64,000 bases of DNA from Lachnospiraceae bacterium (GCA_910574965.1 CAJTDB010000011.1:62001-126000), one strand, 5' to 3'; shown: positions 1 through 9,171, counted from the first letter of the stretch. Made by a program: numbers and translations. The notes: generated from the sequence alone by a model not told the origin.

Positions 1-70
1 TTTTTTGTTCTCCAAAGTTCCATTTTTCGGATCAGCGAAAAACTCCTCAATGGAGAACAGGGCCATGCCC

Positions 71-110
71 TAACAACAAAAAGAGCGTTTCGATTATTTC
101 CGAAACGCTC
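71..110 (-). terminator. Intrinsic terminator downstream of hemZ
   Basis: On the minus strand a perfect 10-bp stem (GAGCGTTTCG / CGAAACGCTC, 83-92 with 101-110) with an 8-nt loop is followed by TTTTTGTTGTT. This is a standard rho-independent terminator and probably ends the malic enzyme-eamA-hemZ transcript, although it lies about 180 bp past the hemZ stop codon. Confidence 0.75.
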
Positions 111-137
111 CTTAGGAATCTGTGGATTTACACTGAT

Positions 138-240
138 TTTGTTGGACTTCGAGATGAAAATTGCATTATTGCGTATTATGATGTACCAACGCAAAAAATT
201 TTGTTGGACATTTGTTGGACTTCCGGTGTCTTTGTTGTAC
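138..240 (+). repeat. Clustered TTTGTTGKAC direct repeats
   Basis: TTTGTTGGAC occurs at 138-147, 200-209 and 211-220, and TTTGTTGTAC at 231-240, all in the same direction within about 100 bp. Repeated short sites of this type are sometimes seen beside tyrosine-recombinase genes, but no integrase is visible in the window, so the role is unknown. Confidence 0.5.
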
Positions 241-287
241 CTGAAATCCGCATCCTACTCAACAATTTTTGTCCGAATTTTGAATTG

Positions 288-1733
288 TTAATCTTCTAAT
301 AACACACGTTTTCTTTCTATCATTTCCCCGATTCTCTCGATATATTGGGAAACATCCTTGACGTTCTCACTCCGCTCAATGCGTCCGTCCGGGTACACCC
401 TTTTCGATACGCTCCCGGCACCGCAGGCGACTATGGTCTGTTTTTCCTCCATCATAAGTATATTATATATGCCAGCTTTGTCCGCTTTCGCATACCCTAC
501 ATTTTCAAAATTTCCGGCCATATTTTTCTGGCGATACAGATAATAGGGAAAAAGGCCCATCTCTGCACAGACTCTGGCAGTCATATCCATAATCTGCATA
601 TTGTTGTGAAGACCCATTTCCTCGTATTTCTCCTTGAATAGATTCAGCCTGGCTGCACGCTTGATGGCCAGAGAATGAATCGTGATGCTGTCCGGTGCCA
701 GGACACGCAGTTCTTCCATGGTACGTTCCACATCCTCACAGTCTTCTCCCGGAAGCCCCACAATCAGATCCATATTGATGTGAGAGAATCCCATCTCCCT
801 TGCCAGTTTGTAGGCTTCCCTCGTCTGCTCTGCCGTGTGGTGCCTTCCGATGATCTGAAGCGTTTCGTCTTTCATGGTCTGTGGATTGATGGAGATCCTG
901 TCAATCCCGTGATCCAGCAGCACCTGCAGTTTCTCCCGCGTGATACTGTCCGGCCGTCCGGCTTCCACTGTAAATTCCTGCAGATACGTCCGGTCAAAAG
1001 ATGTCTCAATCTTTGTCAGCAGCCGATCCATCTGTTCCGGCAAAAGGGTGGTAGGCGTACCGCCTCCGATATAGACCGTATTCAGCTTTTTGTGCCGAAA
1101 CCCTTCCGACAGATAATCCAGCTCTTTAAAAAGAGCCTGCAAATACTCCCCCACTCGCTTTTTCCATTTGGAAAGCGGATACGATGTAAAAGAACAGTAC
1201 AGGCAAGTACTCGGACAGAATGGTATGCCTATATACAGACTGTAACCGTCCTTATAATCAATATTCCGCAATATATGACGCTCCCGGTTGGCAATCATCA
1301 CACTGAGTGCTGTCTTTTCTTTGCTCGCCAGATAAGTGTCCCGCATAAATGCGGCAATCTCCGTATTGCTTTTTCCTTCTTCCAAAAGCTGCATGGCCAG
1401 CTTCACCGGACGGATGCCCGTAAGCGTCCCCCAGGGCAGTGTCTGCCCTGTATATTCAGACAGTATCCGGTAAATATGACGCTTCAGATGGTTCTTCGTC
1501 TCCTTTCGATCCTCATAATCAATCTGCTGCGTCCTCTCATCCACCAACGTCTGTTCTTCTGACAGTCTAGCTGTTAAAAGCGTATCTGTAAATATTAATT
1601 CCATCCGCACGCCGGTTTCTTCTGCAAATGTCTCCTGCACCCGAACCGATACATCTTCTTTTGGAAAAAATGCTTTTACAAGCGAATGAATATCATATTC
1701 AAAGCCCGGCCGGTTTACAATTACTTCTATCAT
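288..1733 (-). CDS. hemZ: Oxygen-independent coproporphyrinogen III oxidase-like radical SAM protein HemZ
   Basis: A radical SAM enzyme of 481 residues, the usual HemZ length. The 4Fe-4S motif is visible as PFCPSTCLYCSF (CX3CX2C), followed by GGGTPTTL and FTVEAGRPDSIT. Family members are annotated as anaerobic coproporphyrinogen dehydrogenases, but the activity of HemZ is less well established than that of HemN, so the substrate is inferred. The ATG at 1733 overlaps the upstream eamA stop by 4 bp (ATGA), pointing to translational coupling; a longer open frame upstream lies inside eamA and is not part of the gene. It is the last gene of the malic enzyme-eamA-hemZ operon. Confidence 0.92.
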   Translation of the reverse strand: MIEVIVNRPGFEYDIHSLVKAFFPKEDVSVRVQETFAEETGVRMELIFTDTLLTARLSEEQTLVDERTQQIDYEDRKETKNHLKRHIYRILSEYTGQTLPWGTLTGIRPVKLAMQLLEEGKSNTEIAAFMRDTYLASKEKTALSVMIANRERHILRNIDYKDGYSLYIGIPFCPSTCLYCSFTSYPLSKWKKRVGEYLQALFKELDYLSEGFRHKKLNTVYIGGGTPTTLLPEQMDRLLTKIETSFDRTYLQEFTVEAGRPDSITREKLQVLLDHGIDRISINPQTMKDETLQIIGRHHTAEQTREAYKLAREMGFSHINMDLIVGLPGEDCEDVERTMEELRVLAPDSITIHSLAIKRAARLNLFKEKYEEMGLHNNMQIMDMTARVCAEMGLFPYYLYRQKNMAGNFENVGYAKADKAGIYNILMMEEKQTIVACGAGSVSKRVYPDGRIERSENVKDVSQYIERIGEMIERKRVLLED

Positions 1734-2647
1734 GTCGGCTGTCCGTCTCCCCTCTTTTTCTCCGGTAACTGCGCCAGTATGATCGCAGCAAACATCAGTG
1801 CGCATCCAAATAATTCCCTGCCGCTCAAACGCTGGCCGAGAAGCACCCATCCTGCCAGCACAGAGAAAACAGATTCTAAACTCAGAAGCAAGGACGCTAC
1901 GGTAGGCTCTGCATTTTTCTGTCCCAAAATCTGCAGAGTATAAGCCACACCGCAGGACATGACACCCGCATACAAGATAGGCATCCATGCCGCCGCAATA
2001 TCTGACAGATTCGGGGTCTCCCAAATCAGCATGGGCACCCCGCATGCTATCCCCGCCGTCAAAAACTGAATCGCTGACATACGGACCCCATCTACCAGCG
2101 GTGAAAAATGGTCAATGACCAGAATATGCAGGGTAAACACTGCCGCGCAGATCAGGACAAGCAAATCTCCAAATCCCAGAGACAAGTGTTCGGTCATACA
2201 CAGAAAATAAAGCCCTGCTGCCGCCATCACTACGCACAGAACAATCAAAGACCGCACCTTCCGCCCCAGAAAAAGCCCGAATACAGGCACCAGCACGATG
2301 TACATAGCCGTAATAAAGCCCGCTTTCCCGACCGTAGTAAACAAGATCCCATACTGCTGCAGGCTGCTGGCCGCCGCCAGAAGCAGACCGCAGCAGATGC
2401 CTCCGGTGAGAAGTGTCTTTGTATTTCCCCGTTCTTTCTTTATCTCGGCCTCGCTTTTTCCGCTTTTTCTCTTCAGATGATCCATCAGACAGATGACCGG
2501 TACCAAAACGATGCTTCCGAGCACAGACCGCACGCAGTTAAAAGTAAATGGTCCTACATAATCCATGCCCACACTTTGAGCCACAAAAGCACAGCCCCAG
2601 ATCAAAGCAGTCAAAAGCAGCATGGCATTGTTCTTCATTTGTTTCAA
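1730..2647 (-). CDS. EamA/DMT-family transporter
   Basis: A 305-residue integral membrane protein with about ten hydrophobic segments arranged as two EamA repeats, starting TALIWGCAFVAQSVGMDYVG as is typical of drug/metabolite transporter superfamily exporters. The substrate cannot be predicted from sequence. It lies 53 bp downstream of the malic enzyme gene and overlaps hemZ by 4 bp, so all three are probably co-transcribed. A charged linker around residues 60-75 (KRKSGKSEAEIKKERG) separates the second and third membrane segments and should be cytoplasmic. Confidence 0.88.
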   Translation of the reverse strand: MKQMKNNAMLLLTALIWGCAFVAQSVGMDYVGPFTFNCVRSVLGSIVLVPVICLMDHLKRKSGKSEAEIKKERGNTKTLLTGGICCGLLLAAASSLQQYGILFTTVGKAGFITAMYIVLVPVFGLFLGRKVRSLIVLCVVMAAAGLYFLCMTEHLSLGFGDLLVLICAAVFTLHILVIDHFSPLVDGVRMSAIQFLTAGIACGVPMLIWETPNLSDIAAAWMPILYAGVMSCGVAYTLQILGQKNAEPTVASLLLSLESVFSVLAGWVLLGQRLSGRELFGCALMFAAIILAQLPEKKRGDGQPT

Positions 2648-2700
2648 CAGTTTTCCTCCTCACACAGAATATACTGCCGTGTATCTGTCCGCACAGATTC

Positions 2701-3876
2701 TCAGATCCTGGCGACGCCGGTCCTTTTAGCCGCTTCAGCCACTGCAGATGCCACTGCTTTGCCAACTCTTGGATCAAATGCCTTTGGAATAATATATTCT
2801 TCGTTCAGCTCTTCCTCTGAAATCAAATCTGCCAATGCTTTTGCAGCCGCCAGCTTCATTTCATCGTTGATATCGCTGGCGCGTACATCAAAGGCGCCGC
2901 GGAAGATTCCGGGAAATGCCAGTACATTGTTAATCTGATTCGGGAAATCGCTCCTGCCGGTAGATACCACTCTGGCACCGCCTGCTTTTGCCTCCTCCGG
3001 AAAGATTTCCGGTGTAGGATTCGCACATGCAAAAATAACTGCATCTTTGTTCATGGTGCGAACCATTTCGGGAGTTACCATCTTTGGAGCGCTGACACCG
3101 ATAAAGACATCTGCACCGGCCAGCATATCCGAAAGCGTGCCCTTTCGCCTCTCCTGGTTTGTAACTGCTGCCATCTCTTCTTTAACCGGATTCATGCCCG
3201 TTTCGCGGCCTTCATAGATGGCACCGTTTCGGTCACACAAGGTGATGTCTTTATAACCGGCTGTCAGAAGCAGCCTTGTAATGGAAATGGCAGCAGCTCC
3301 GGCACCATTTACTACCACACGAACCTCTTCTTTTTTCTTGCCCACCACTTTTAATGCATTGGTCAGTCCTGCCAGTGTGATGATTGCGGTTCCGTGCTGA
3401 TCGTCATGAAAAATAGGGATATCGCATTTTTCCTTTAATTTTTTCTCGATCTCAAAACATCTAGGAGCCGAGATGTCCTCCAGATTCACGCCGCCGAAGC
3501 TTCCTGAAATGAGATAGATCGTATTGACAATCTCGTCTACATCTTTGCTTTTAATGCAAAGAGGAAATGCATCCACATCTCCGAAGGCTTTAAAAAGCAC
3601 ACATTTTCCTTCCATGACCGGCATACCTGCCTCCGGCCCGATATCTCCAAGTCCGAGCACCGCGCTTCCGTCCGTTACCACCAGGCACATATTATGACGT
3701 CTGGTCAGATCATAGCTTTTCTCTCTATCCTTCTGAATCTCCAGGCAGGGTTCCGCCACTCCCGGCGTATACGCCAGAGACAAATCGTCTTTCGTCTCCA
3801 CCGGAACCGTCGCCACAACCTCGATCTTTCCTTTCCATTCTCCATGAAGTCTCAGTGATTCTTTTGCATAGTCCAT
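2701..3876 (-). CDS. NAD(P)-dependent malic enzyme (short form)
   Basis: Oxidative decarboxylation of malate to pyruvate and CO2 with reduction of NAD(P). The 391-residue length matches the short bacterial malic enzymes. The malic N-domain shows LAYTPGVAEPCLEI, VLGLGDIGPEAGMPVMEGK and GVNLEDISAPRCFEIE; the metal site is FHDDQHGTAI and the Rossmann loop is NGAGAAAISI. Which cofactor is preferred cannot be read safely. The gene opens an operon with eamA and hemZ. It has a good sigmaA promoter at 4169-4196, so its 5' untranslated region is about 285 nt and contains a large hairpin ending in the GCGACTATAAATAGGAGG leader box. Confidence 0.93.
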   Translation of the reverse strand: MDYAKESLRLHGEWKGKIEVVATVPVETKDDLSLAYTPGVAEPCLEIQKDREKSYDLTRRHNMCLVVTDGSAVLGLGDIGPEAGMPVMEGKCVLFKAFGDVDAFPLCIKSKDVDEIVNTIYLISGSFGGVNLEDISAPRCFEIEKKLKEKCDIPIFHDDQHGTAIITLAGLTNALKVVGKKKEEVRVVVNGAGAAAISITRLLLTAGYKDITLCDRNGAIYEGRETGMNPVKEEMAAVTNQERRKGTLSDMLAGADVFIGVSAPKMVTPEMVRTMNKDAVIFACANPTPEIFPEEAKAGGARVVSTGRSDFPNQINNVLAFPGIFRGAFDVRASDINDEMKLAAAKALADLISEEELNEEYIIPKAFDPRVGKAVASAVAEAAKRTGVARI

Positions 3877-3883
3877 TTTTTTT

Positions 3884-3901
3884 CCTCCTATTTATAGTCG
3901 C
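3884..3901 (-). promoter_or_regulatory. Conserved leader/SD box of malic enzyme
   Basis: Minus strand GCGACTATAAATAGGAGG, ending in the Shine-Dalgarno sequence 7 nt before the ATG. It matches the boxes before argS, pyrB, the sugar permease, the alpha-galactosidase and the esterase (consensus RGRACTDWAARTAGGAGG). Confidence 0.6.
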
Positions 3902-4168
3902 TGCGCGACAGCACTAAAAAGTAAAGTTACTTCGGCACACATGTAATGAGAGAAACTTTCATTCGAAAGGACACTCATGAAAGTTCCTCTCGTGTGCCTT
4001 CGCGACTTTACTGTCCAGCAGAAAATACCTTTCAAAACTATTTGACATTTCTTAGCTGGACTATTATCGTTCCGCATCATCCCGAATCATGCCCCTTTGT
4101 CTGGAAATATTTCCGGCCGCTCTGCGCCCTCAAATCTTTCCGGGCATGTTCCCCATCTCACATTCCAA

Positions 4169-4196
4169 ATCATACCGTTTTTGACGGGAATGTCAA
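4169..4196 (-). promoter_or_regulatory. SigmaA-type promoter for malic enzyme operon
   Basis: Minus strand TTGACA (4191-4196), 16-bp spacer, TATGAT (4169-4174). Transcription would start near 4162, leaving a long structured leader. Confidence 0.65.
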
Positions 4197-4266
4197 TCTT
4201 TTTTTCAATTTTCATAAAACCTGCTGAGTTTTTCCTGCTGCAGTTTCTTTGGTTCACACCATTCTT

Positions 4267-5601
4267 TTATCGTGTCACATCCCGAAGCCAAACTTTGGAA
4301 CGATATCTCCATGCGGCAAAAGGCAGCTTGATAAATTCATCCAGCATAAGCAGTACAAACACCCCTTTCACCGGAAGATGCAGTACAAACGCTCCTATCC
4401 AGCCCATCAAAATGGATCCTACCCACAAGGCGCACCCTTCTAAGATCAGTCCGAACCTCGTATCTCCGCCGGCTCTTAATACGCCAACGATAACCGGGCA
4501 GCTCACCGACTGACACAGACTGTAGACAGCCAGAACGACCAGCATAAACAGCAGATAGTCCTTCGCCTCCGGTCCCAGCGTCAGCGCACCTGCGATCACA
4601 TGGCGAAGAGAGAACATGGCTAAGCTGGCGCAGCAAGTGACGCCGATGCTTAAGATTACCATCCTTCTGGCATAAGTTTCCGCCATAGTAAGCCGCTTCT
4701 CTCCGATGGCCTTTCCAACCAGCACACTGGTGGCGGCCGACAGTCCTACGCTCATAACCATAACAAGCTCTCGGATGACTCGGACAACCGAATTGGCCGC
4801 CGCTGCAGGGCTTCCAAGCTGTCCAAGAATCGCCGCATTGGCAGACATTCCGGCTCCCCAGAGCGTCTCATTTAGTACCACCGGAATGGACAATACAAGA
4901 AAATCTCTCAGAAGCAGGCCGTCCCAACGGAAGAAATAGGTCCTGCGAATACGCACCTGTCTGTTTATTTTCCACATATAGAAAACAACAAGCGCAAACT
5001 CCAGGCAGCGGGACAGAAGCGTCGCCAGTGCTGCTCCTCGTACGCCTAGCGCCGGCATTCCCAAAAGTCCGAAAATAAAGACGGCGTTCATCAGTACATT
5101 TGCAACAAGAGAACAGGCAAAAACTGCAGTTCCGATTTTTGCCCTCTCGATGCTGCGCATAAGGTACAGATATCCGGTACAGAACGCCGACATGGGATAA
5201 CTAAATGCCACAATCCGAAGGTAGGAAGCCCCGCCCTCTATAACGTCCGTTTCTGATGAAAAAATATGCATAATCTGCTCCGGAAAAAACTCCGAAGCGA
5301 TAAAAAAGAGCACTCCGGCTGACAATGCCAGACAGAGCGTCATACTGAATACTTTCTCTATGGTCTGTATTTCCTTCTTTCCCCAATACTGGGCCGTCAA
5401 AACCGACGCTCCCGACGTCATGCCGAAGATCATAAGGCTCATGACAAACTGTACCTGTCCGGCCAGTGAGCCGCTGGAGAGCGCTGTCTCCCCTACCTTT
5501 CCGAGCATGACCACATCCGCCGTTGTCACTGCTGTATTAATCAGGTTCTGAAGGGCAATCGGGAAAGCCAGACCAAATACTATTTTAAAAAAATCCTTCA
5601 T
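4267..5601 (-). CDS. MATE family efflux transporter
   Basis: A polytopic membrane protein of 444 residues, the normal MATE/NorM length, with about twelve membrane segments in two related halves. The first half begins FGLAFPIALQNLINTAVTTADVVMLG and the second SIPVVLNETLWGAGMSANA, the two characteristic MATE openings. Such proteins export drugs or metabolites by Na+ or H+ antiport; the substrate here is unknown. The ATG at 5601 is chosen because family similarity begins at MKDFFKIV; the ribosome binding site is weak. It is divergent from the PHP gene across a 109-bp gap. Confidence 0.9.
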   Translation of the reverse strand: MKDFFKIVFGLAFPIALQNLINTAVTTADVVMLGKVGETALSSGSLAGQVQFVMSLMIFGMTSGASVLTAQYWGKKEIQTIEKVFSMTLCLALSAGVLFFIASEFFPEQIMHIFSSETDVIEGGASYLRIVAFSYPMSAFCTGYLYLMRSIERAKIGTAVFACSLVANVLMNAVFIFGLLGMPALGVRGAALATLLSRCLEFALVVFYMWKINRQVRIRRTYFFRWDGLLLRDFLVLSIPVVLNETLWGAGMSANAAILGQLGSPAAAANSVVRVIRELVMVMSVGLSAATSVLVGKAIGEKRLTMAETYARRMVILSIGVTCCASLAMFSLRHVIAGALTLGPEAKDYLLFMLVVLAVYSLCQSVSCPVIVGVLRAGGDTRFGLILEGCALWVGSILMGWIGAFVLHLPVKGVFVLLMLDEFIKLPFAAWRYRSKVWLRDVTR

Positions 5602-5710
5602 ATGTGTTATACTCTTTCTATAGGATAATAGGTGTCTGTCCCCACAAAATTTTTCGGCTGGAAACACTGTGCAGGCAGATGCAGAACAGAAATCAGGAGG
5701 TATCTGAATC

Positions 5711-6565
5711 ATGAAAACCATTGATCTGCATGTCCATTCCTGCCATTCCGACGGCTCCCTTACGCCCTCGGAACTGGTCTCCTTGGCCTGCTCTTATGGC
5801 CTGTCCGCTTTCGCCCTGACAGACCACGACACCACTGACGGCATTGACGAAGCCATCCGCACTTCCAAAAGCACCGGCCTCGAAGTCGTCCCCGGCATAG
5901 AGTTTTCCACCCGGTATATGCACCGGGATATCCATGTCCTTGGCTACTATATGGACTATCATGCATCCTCTTTCCGGCAGACACTCCAAAACTTCTTAAA
6001 CGCCAGAGACATCCGAAACCGGCAGATGTGCGAACGTATCCGGGAGCATACCGGCTTTCCCATCTCCATGGACATTCTCACTTCTTCCTATCCGGATGCC
6101 GTCATTACACGCGCCCATATGGCCGCATGGCTTGTGGAGCAGAATTTTGCAGAAACACGCCAAATAGCTTTTGACAAATATCTGGGGGAACACGCCCCCT
6201 GTTTCGTCCCCAAATCCGAGGTGACGCCTGCCGACGCCATTCGCCTGATCCTAGACCACGGCGGCATCCCTGTGCTGGCACACCCTCTTCTATACGCTCT
6301 GTCCAAAAAACAGCTTCACCAGCTCCTCAAAGAACTAAAAGAAGCCGGTCTTATGGGCATTGAAGCGGTCTATGTCCTGAACCGCCAGGCGGACGAAACT
6401 TTTGTGCGCTCCCTTGCCGGGACATACGGCCTTCTCATCACGGGAGGTTCTGATTTTCATGGAGCAAACAAGCCGAATATCGAACTTGGAACCGGCATCC
6501 AGGCTTCCCTGTCCGTCTCCTATGAACTGCTGGAAATTATGAAAGCCGCAAGACCACGTTCCTAA
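5711..6565 (+). CDS. PHP-domain phosphoesterase (YciV/TrpH-like)
   Basis: A 284-residue protein with the full set of PHP metal ligands: DLHVHSCHSDG near the N-terminus, FALTDHDTTDG, GIEFSTRY, HVLGYY, LAHPLL and GGSDFHG near the C-terminus. Related proteins hydrolyse phosphoester bonds, for example 3',5'-nucleoside bisphosphates or short RNA 5' ends; which of these applies here is not decided. A good AGGAGGT site lies 9 nt before the ATG. Its stop codon overlaps the convergent pheA stop by 4 bp, leaving no room for a terminator between them. Confidence 0.88.
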   Translation: MKTIDLHVHSCHSDGSLTPSELVSLACSYGLSAFALTDHDTTDGIDEAIRTSKSTGLEVVPGIEFSTRYMHRDIHVLGYYMDYHASSFRQTLQNFLNARDIRNRQMCERIREHTGFPISMDILTSSYPDAVITRAHMAAWLVEQNFAETRQIAFDKYLGEHAPCFVPKSEVTPADAIRLILDHGGIPVLAHPLLYALSKKQLHQLLKELKEAGLMGIEAVYVLNRQADETFVRSLAGTYGLLITGGSDFHGANKPNIELGTGIQASLSVSYELLEIMKAARPRS

Positions 6566-7689
6566 TAATTTCCGAGGATCTTAACATTCACCGCTTCTTC
6601 CATGATCCCGCGAATGGCATTTTTCACTGCACTGTCGTTTAAATTGCCTTCAAAGTCCACAAAGAAATGATACTCCCAGTTGTGTTCCGGAATGGGCCTG
6701 GACTCGATCTTGCACATATTTAAATCATTATAAATAATGTGAGACAAAATATTATAGAGACTTCCGCTCTTATGAGGCAGCTCGAAGCAAATGCTCACTT
6801 TTTTCGCATCCTTCTCGTACATCTTTCGATTGGTGACGATAATGAAGCGGGTGGAATTGAACCGGTTATGGTTCAGCGGCATTTTCAGCACCTGAAGTCC
6901 ATGGTGCTTTGCCGCCGCCACGCTTCCGATGGCTGCCTGCGTCTTATCCTTGTCCGCCGCCACTTTCTCTGCTGCCATAGCCGTATTGGCTACACGCTCC
7001 TGTTTCCAGTTCTGCTGTTCCAGATAAATGGAGCACTGCATCAATGCCTGGGGATGGGAATAGACCGTCCGGATATCCCCAAGCTCTGCCCCTGGTATTC
7101 CAAGAAGCGCATGATCGATCTTCAGAATCTGTTCGCCTACAATATAATTTTCGTATTCTTCCAGAAGATCGTAAATATCATTCACTTCCCCTGCGGAAGA
7201 ATTTTCAATGGGAAATACCGCATAATCCGCCATGCCTTCTTTGATGGCCTCCATGCACCCGCGCCAGCTATCCATATGAAAGATATTCACATCTTCTCCA
7301 AAATACCGGAGCGCTGCCTGGTGCTGATACGCCCCTTCCACTCCCTGATAGACGACCCGGCAGTTCTTCCGATCGATCTTTTCAATCTGTGTAAAAGGCA
7401 GACTGCCGGATACGCCTTCCTTCGCCAGAAGCTGGTACTGAAGCTTTCTGCTCATGGACATGATCTGCGAGAACAGCTCCTGCACCCCATGACGATTAAA
7501 ATCATCATGTGCCAGTTCTCCCAGCACCTGCAGCTTTGTAAGCTCCCGGTCCCGGTCCAATACTTTCTTTCCATTGGCGATCTTATATTCCGCCACCTGC
7601 CTGCAAATATCCATTCGCTCTTCAAAGAGCCGCACCATCTCCCGGTCGATCCGATCGATCTCATCCCGAAGTTCCAGCAAATCCGTCAT
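6562..7689 (-). CDS. pheA: Bifunctional chorismate mutase / prephenate dehydratase
   Basis: Converts chorismate to prephenate and then phenylpyruvate in phenylalanine synthesis. The 375 residues contain an AroQ chorismate mutase domain (about 1-85, LRDEIDRIDREMVRLFEERM), a prephenate dehydratase domain (about 110-285, with VYQGVEGAYQHQAA, FPIENSSAGEV and the catalytic NSTRFIIV) and an ACT domain with the ESRPI element that binds phenylalanine for feedback control. The start overlaps the upstream folC stop by 4 bp (ATGA), so the two are translationally coupled. Confidence 0.95.
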   Translation of the reverse strand: MTDLLELRDEIDRIDREMVRLFEERMDICRQVAEYKIANGKKVLDRDRELTKLQVLGELAHDDFNRHGVQELFSQIMSMSRKLQYQLLAKEGVSGSLPFTQIEKIDRKNCRVVYQGVEGAYQHQAALRYFGEDVNIFHMDSWRGCMEAIKEGMADYAVFPIENSSAGEVNDIYDLLEEYENYIVGEQILKIDHALLGIPGAELGDIRTVYSHPQALMQCSIYLEQQNWKQERVANTAMAAEKVAADKDKTQAAIGSVAAAKHHGLQVLKMPLNHNRFNSTRFIIVTNRKMYEKDAKKVSICFELPHKSGSLYNILSHIIYNDLNMCKIESRPIPEHNWEYHFFVDFEGNLNDSAVKNAIRGIMEEAVNVKILGNY

Positions 7690-8981
7690 TTCTCCTGTCT
7701 CCTCTCCTGTATCAGCCTTACCAGTTCTCCCAGATAAGAAAGGGAGCCAAAAGCCAGAATCACATCTTCTTCCCCCGCCAGCTCATATGCTTTTTCTACT
7801 GCATCTTTCAGGCTTTTCGCCGCCTGCACATGGGGATTTTGCACTGCTACCGCTTTGGCCAGCTCTTCTGCCGGAAGGGCTCTTATATTGTCCGGTGTCA
7901 TTACTGTGATGATCTCTGAAGCAAAAGAAGCCGTCCTCTCAATCACCGCATTGTATTCCTTGTCCGCCAGCACTCCCATAATATAGATCAGTCTCTTACC
8001 AGGCAGATAATTCTGAATCGTCTCAGCCAGTTTTTCAGCCGCATCCCGGTTGTGTGCACCATCCACGATTACATAGGGTGCTTTTGCAATCACGCTGAAG
8101 CGTCCGATCCAGACCGTCTCCCGAAATCCTTTTCGCACAGCATCCTCCGAGATCCTGTATCCTCTGTCCTTCAGTACACCAATCACTTCCAGCGCCAGCG
8201 CTCCGTTTTCGAACTGATGTTCTCCTATAAGAGATAACTCTACCGCTTTATGTTCTTTATAATCGAAAAACTGAGAGACAAGCTCTCGCTTTCGGTTCAC
8301 CACCTGCCCCGGATCCGCTGTCACCACCGGACAGCCGCACGCCTCTGCCCTGGCAAGAACTGCTCTTTCTGCCTCCGGCACCTGCTTCATCGTCACCACT
8401 GTGCAGCCTGGTTTCATGATGCCTGCTTTGTTCTCGGCGATCTCCGAGAGTGTATTTCCAAGCACGCCTATATGGTCCATGCTGATGGATGCCAGCACTG
8501 CCGCCGCCGTATGCCTGATCACATTCGTCGCATCCGTCCTGCCCCCCATACCGGTTTCCAGCACTACCAGATCGCACTTCTGTTCTGCAAAATACAGAAA
8601 TGCCAGTGCTGTCTCTGCCTCAAACATGGTTGGATGAGCCAGGCCTTCTAAGAGCATCTGATCTCCCGCCTCTTTGATCCGCTCTGTCAGGCGTACCAGT
8701 GTTTCTTTGGATATATATTGTTCATTTACCTGTATCCGTTCTCTGTAATGGAAAATTGTAGGGGAAATATATCGTCCTACCTGGTATCCCGCTTCCTTCA
8801 GAACTGTCGATACAAGAGCCAGCACCGAACCTTTTCCATTGGTTCCCGCAATGTGCACAAAGGTAAGCTTATCCTGGGGATCCCCAAGGCGCCGGAGCAT
8901 CTCCTGTAAAGGTTCCAGTGTATATTCTCCCGCATACTGGTTACAGTCCTCCAAATATTTCCTCGCTTCTTCGTATGTCAT
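7686..8981 (-). CDS. folC: Folylpolyglutamate synthase / dihydrofolate synthase family
   Basis: A Mur-ligase-fold enzyme of 431 residues that adds glutamate to folates. The P-loop HIAGTNGKGSV, the folate-region sequence GRYISPTIFHYRERIQ, LETGMGGRTDATNV and the C-domain GAHNRDAA are all visible. Whether it also has dihydrofolate synthase activity cannot be read from the sequence. It has its own promoter (9039-9067), a long 5' leader, and is coupled to pheA through a 4-bp overlap; the folate/phenylalanine pairing is not an obvious pathway unit, though both draw on chorismate-derived metabolites. Confidence 0.94.
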   Translation of the reverse strand: MTYEEARKYLEDCNQYAGEYTLEPLQEMLRRLGDPQDKLTFVHIAGTNGKGSVLALVSTVLKEAGYQVGRYISPTIFHYRERIQVNEQYISKETLVRLTERIKEAGDQMLLEGLAHPTMFEAETALAFLYFAEQKCDLVVLETGMGGRTDATNVIRHTAAAVLASISMDHIGVLGNTLSEIAENKAGIMKPGCTVVTMKQVPEAERAVLARAEACGCPVVTADPGQVVNRKRELVSQFFDYKEHKAVELSLIGEHQFENGALALEVIGVLKDRGYRISEDAVRKGFRETVWIGRFSVIAKAPYVIVDGAHNRDAAEKLAETIQNYLPGKRLIYIMGVLADKEYNAVIERTASFASEIITVMTPDNIRALPAEELAKAVAVQNPHVQAAKSLKDAVEKAYELAGEEDVILAFGSLSYLGELVRLIQERRQEK

Positions 8982-9038
8982 CTCTGTTCACTCTTTCTAT
9001 GAACCCTTCTCCAAAGGTATCTTTTGTCGCTGCATTCC

Positions 9039-9067
9039 ATCATAACATAGGAACGCACTACTTTCAA
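9039..9067 (-). promoter_or_regulatory. Promoter for folC-pheA
   Basis: Minus strand TTGAAA (9062-9067), 17-bp spacer, TATGAT (9039-9044), upstream of the folC start. Confidence 0.6.
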
Positions 9068-9171
9068 GCATCCCCTTTTTCTCTTCGGCCTGCATTTTCT
9101 GCCGGACGCCGCCGGACAAAAAATACCCAAAAACAGAATAATTTCTTCCCTATGTTTCAATACTATTCTGT

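Larger units (their letters stand above)
1..287. other. Left-edge intergenic region
   Basis: No convincing gene lies here. The stretch holds a terminator hairpin for the minus-strand operon, four copies of a TTTGTTGGAC-like motif and an imperfect inverted repeat (GTTCTCCA at 7-14 against TGGAGAAC at 51-58). A plus-strand frame happens to stay open across most of it, but it has no ribosome binding site or recognisable protein character. Confidence 0.6.
3877..4266 (-). promoter_or_regulatory. Malic enzyme 5' region with a large leader hairpin
   Basis: This 390-bp gap holds no gene. From 3921 to 4011 it forms a long imperfect hairpin: GTAAAGT (3921) pairs with ACTTTAC (4005), GGCACAC (3934) with GTGTGCC (3992), and AACTTTCAT (3954) with ATGAAAGTT (3977). 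The hairpin sits directly upstream of the leader box. The remainder, to the promoter at 4169-4196 and the MATE stop codon, shows only AT-rich sequence with a short CCTGCTG repeat. Confidence 0.6.

Noticed and set aside
1-290. A plus-strand reading frame that stays open over most of the left edge
   Set aside because: It has no ribosome binding site or recognisable protein features, and crosses a clear terminator hairpin and the direct repeats.
675-1562. A 295-codon plus-strand frame inside hemZ
   Set aside because: It is antisense to a well-supported radical SAM gene and its product resembles no known family.
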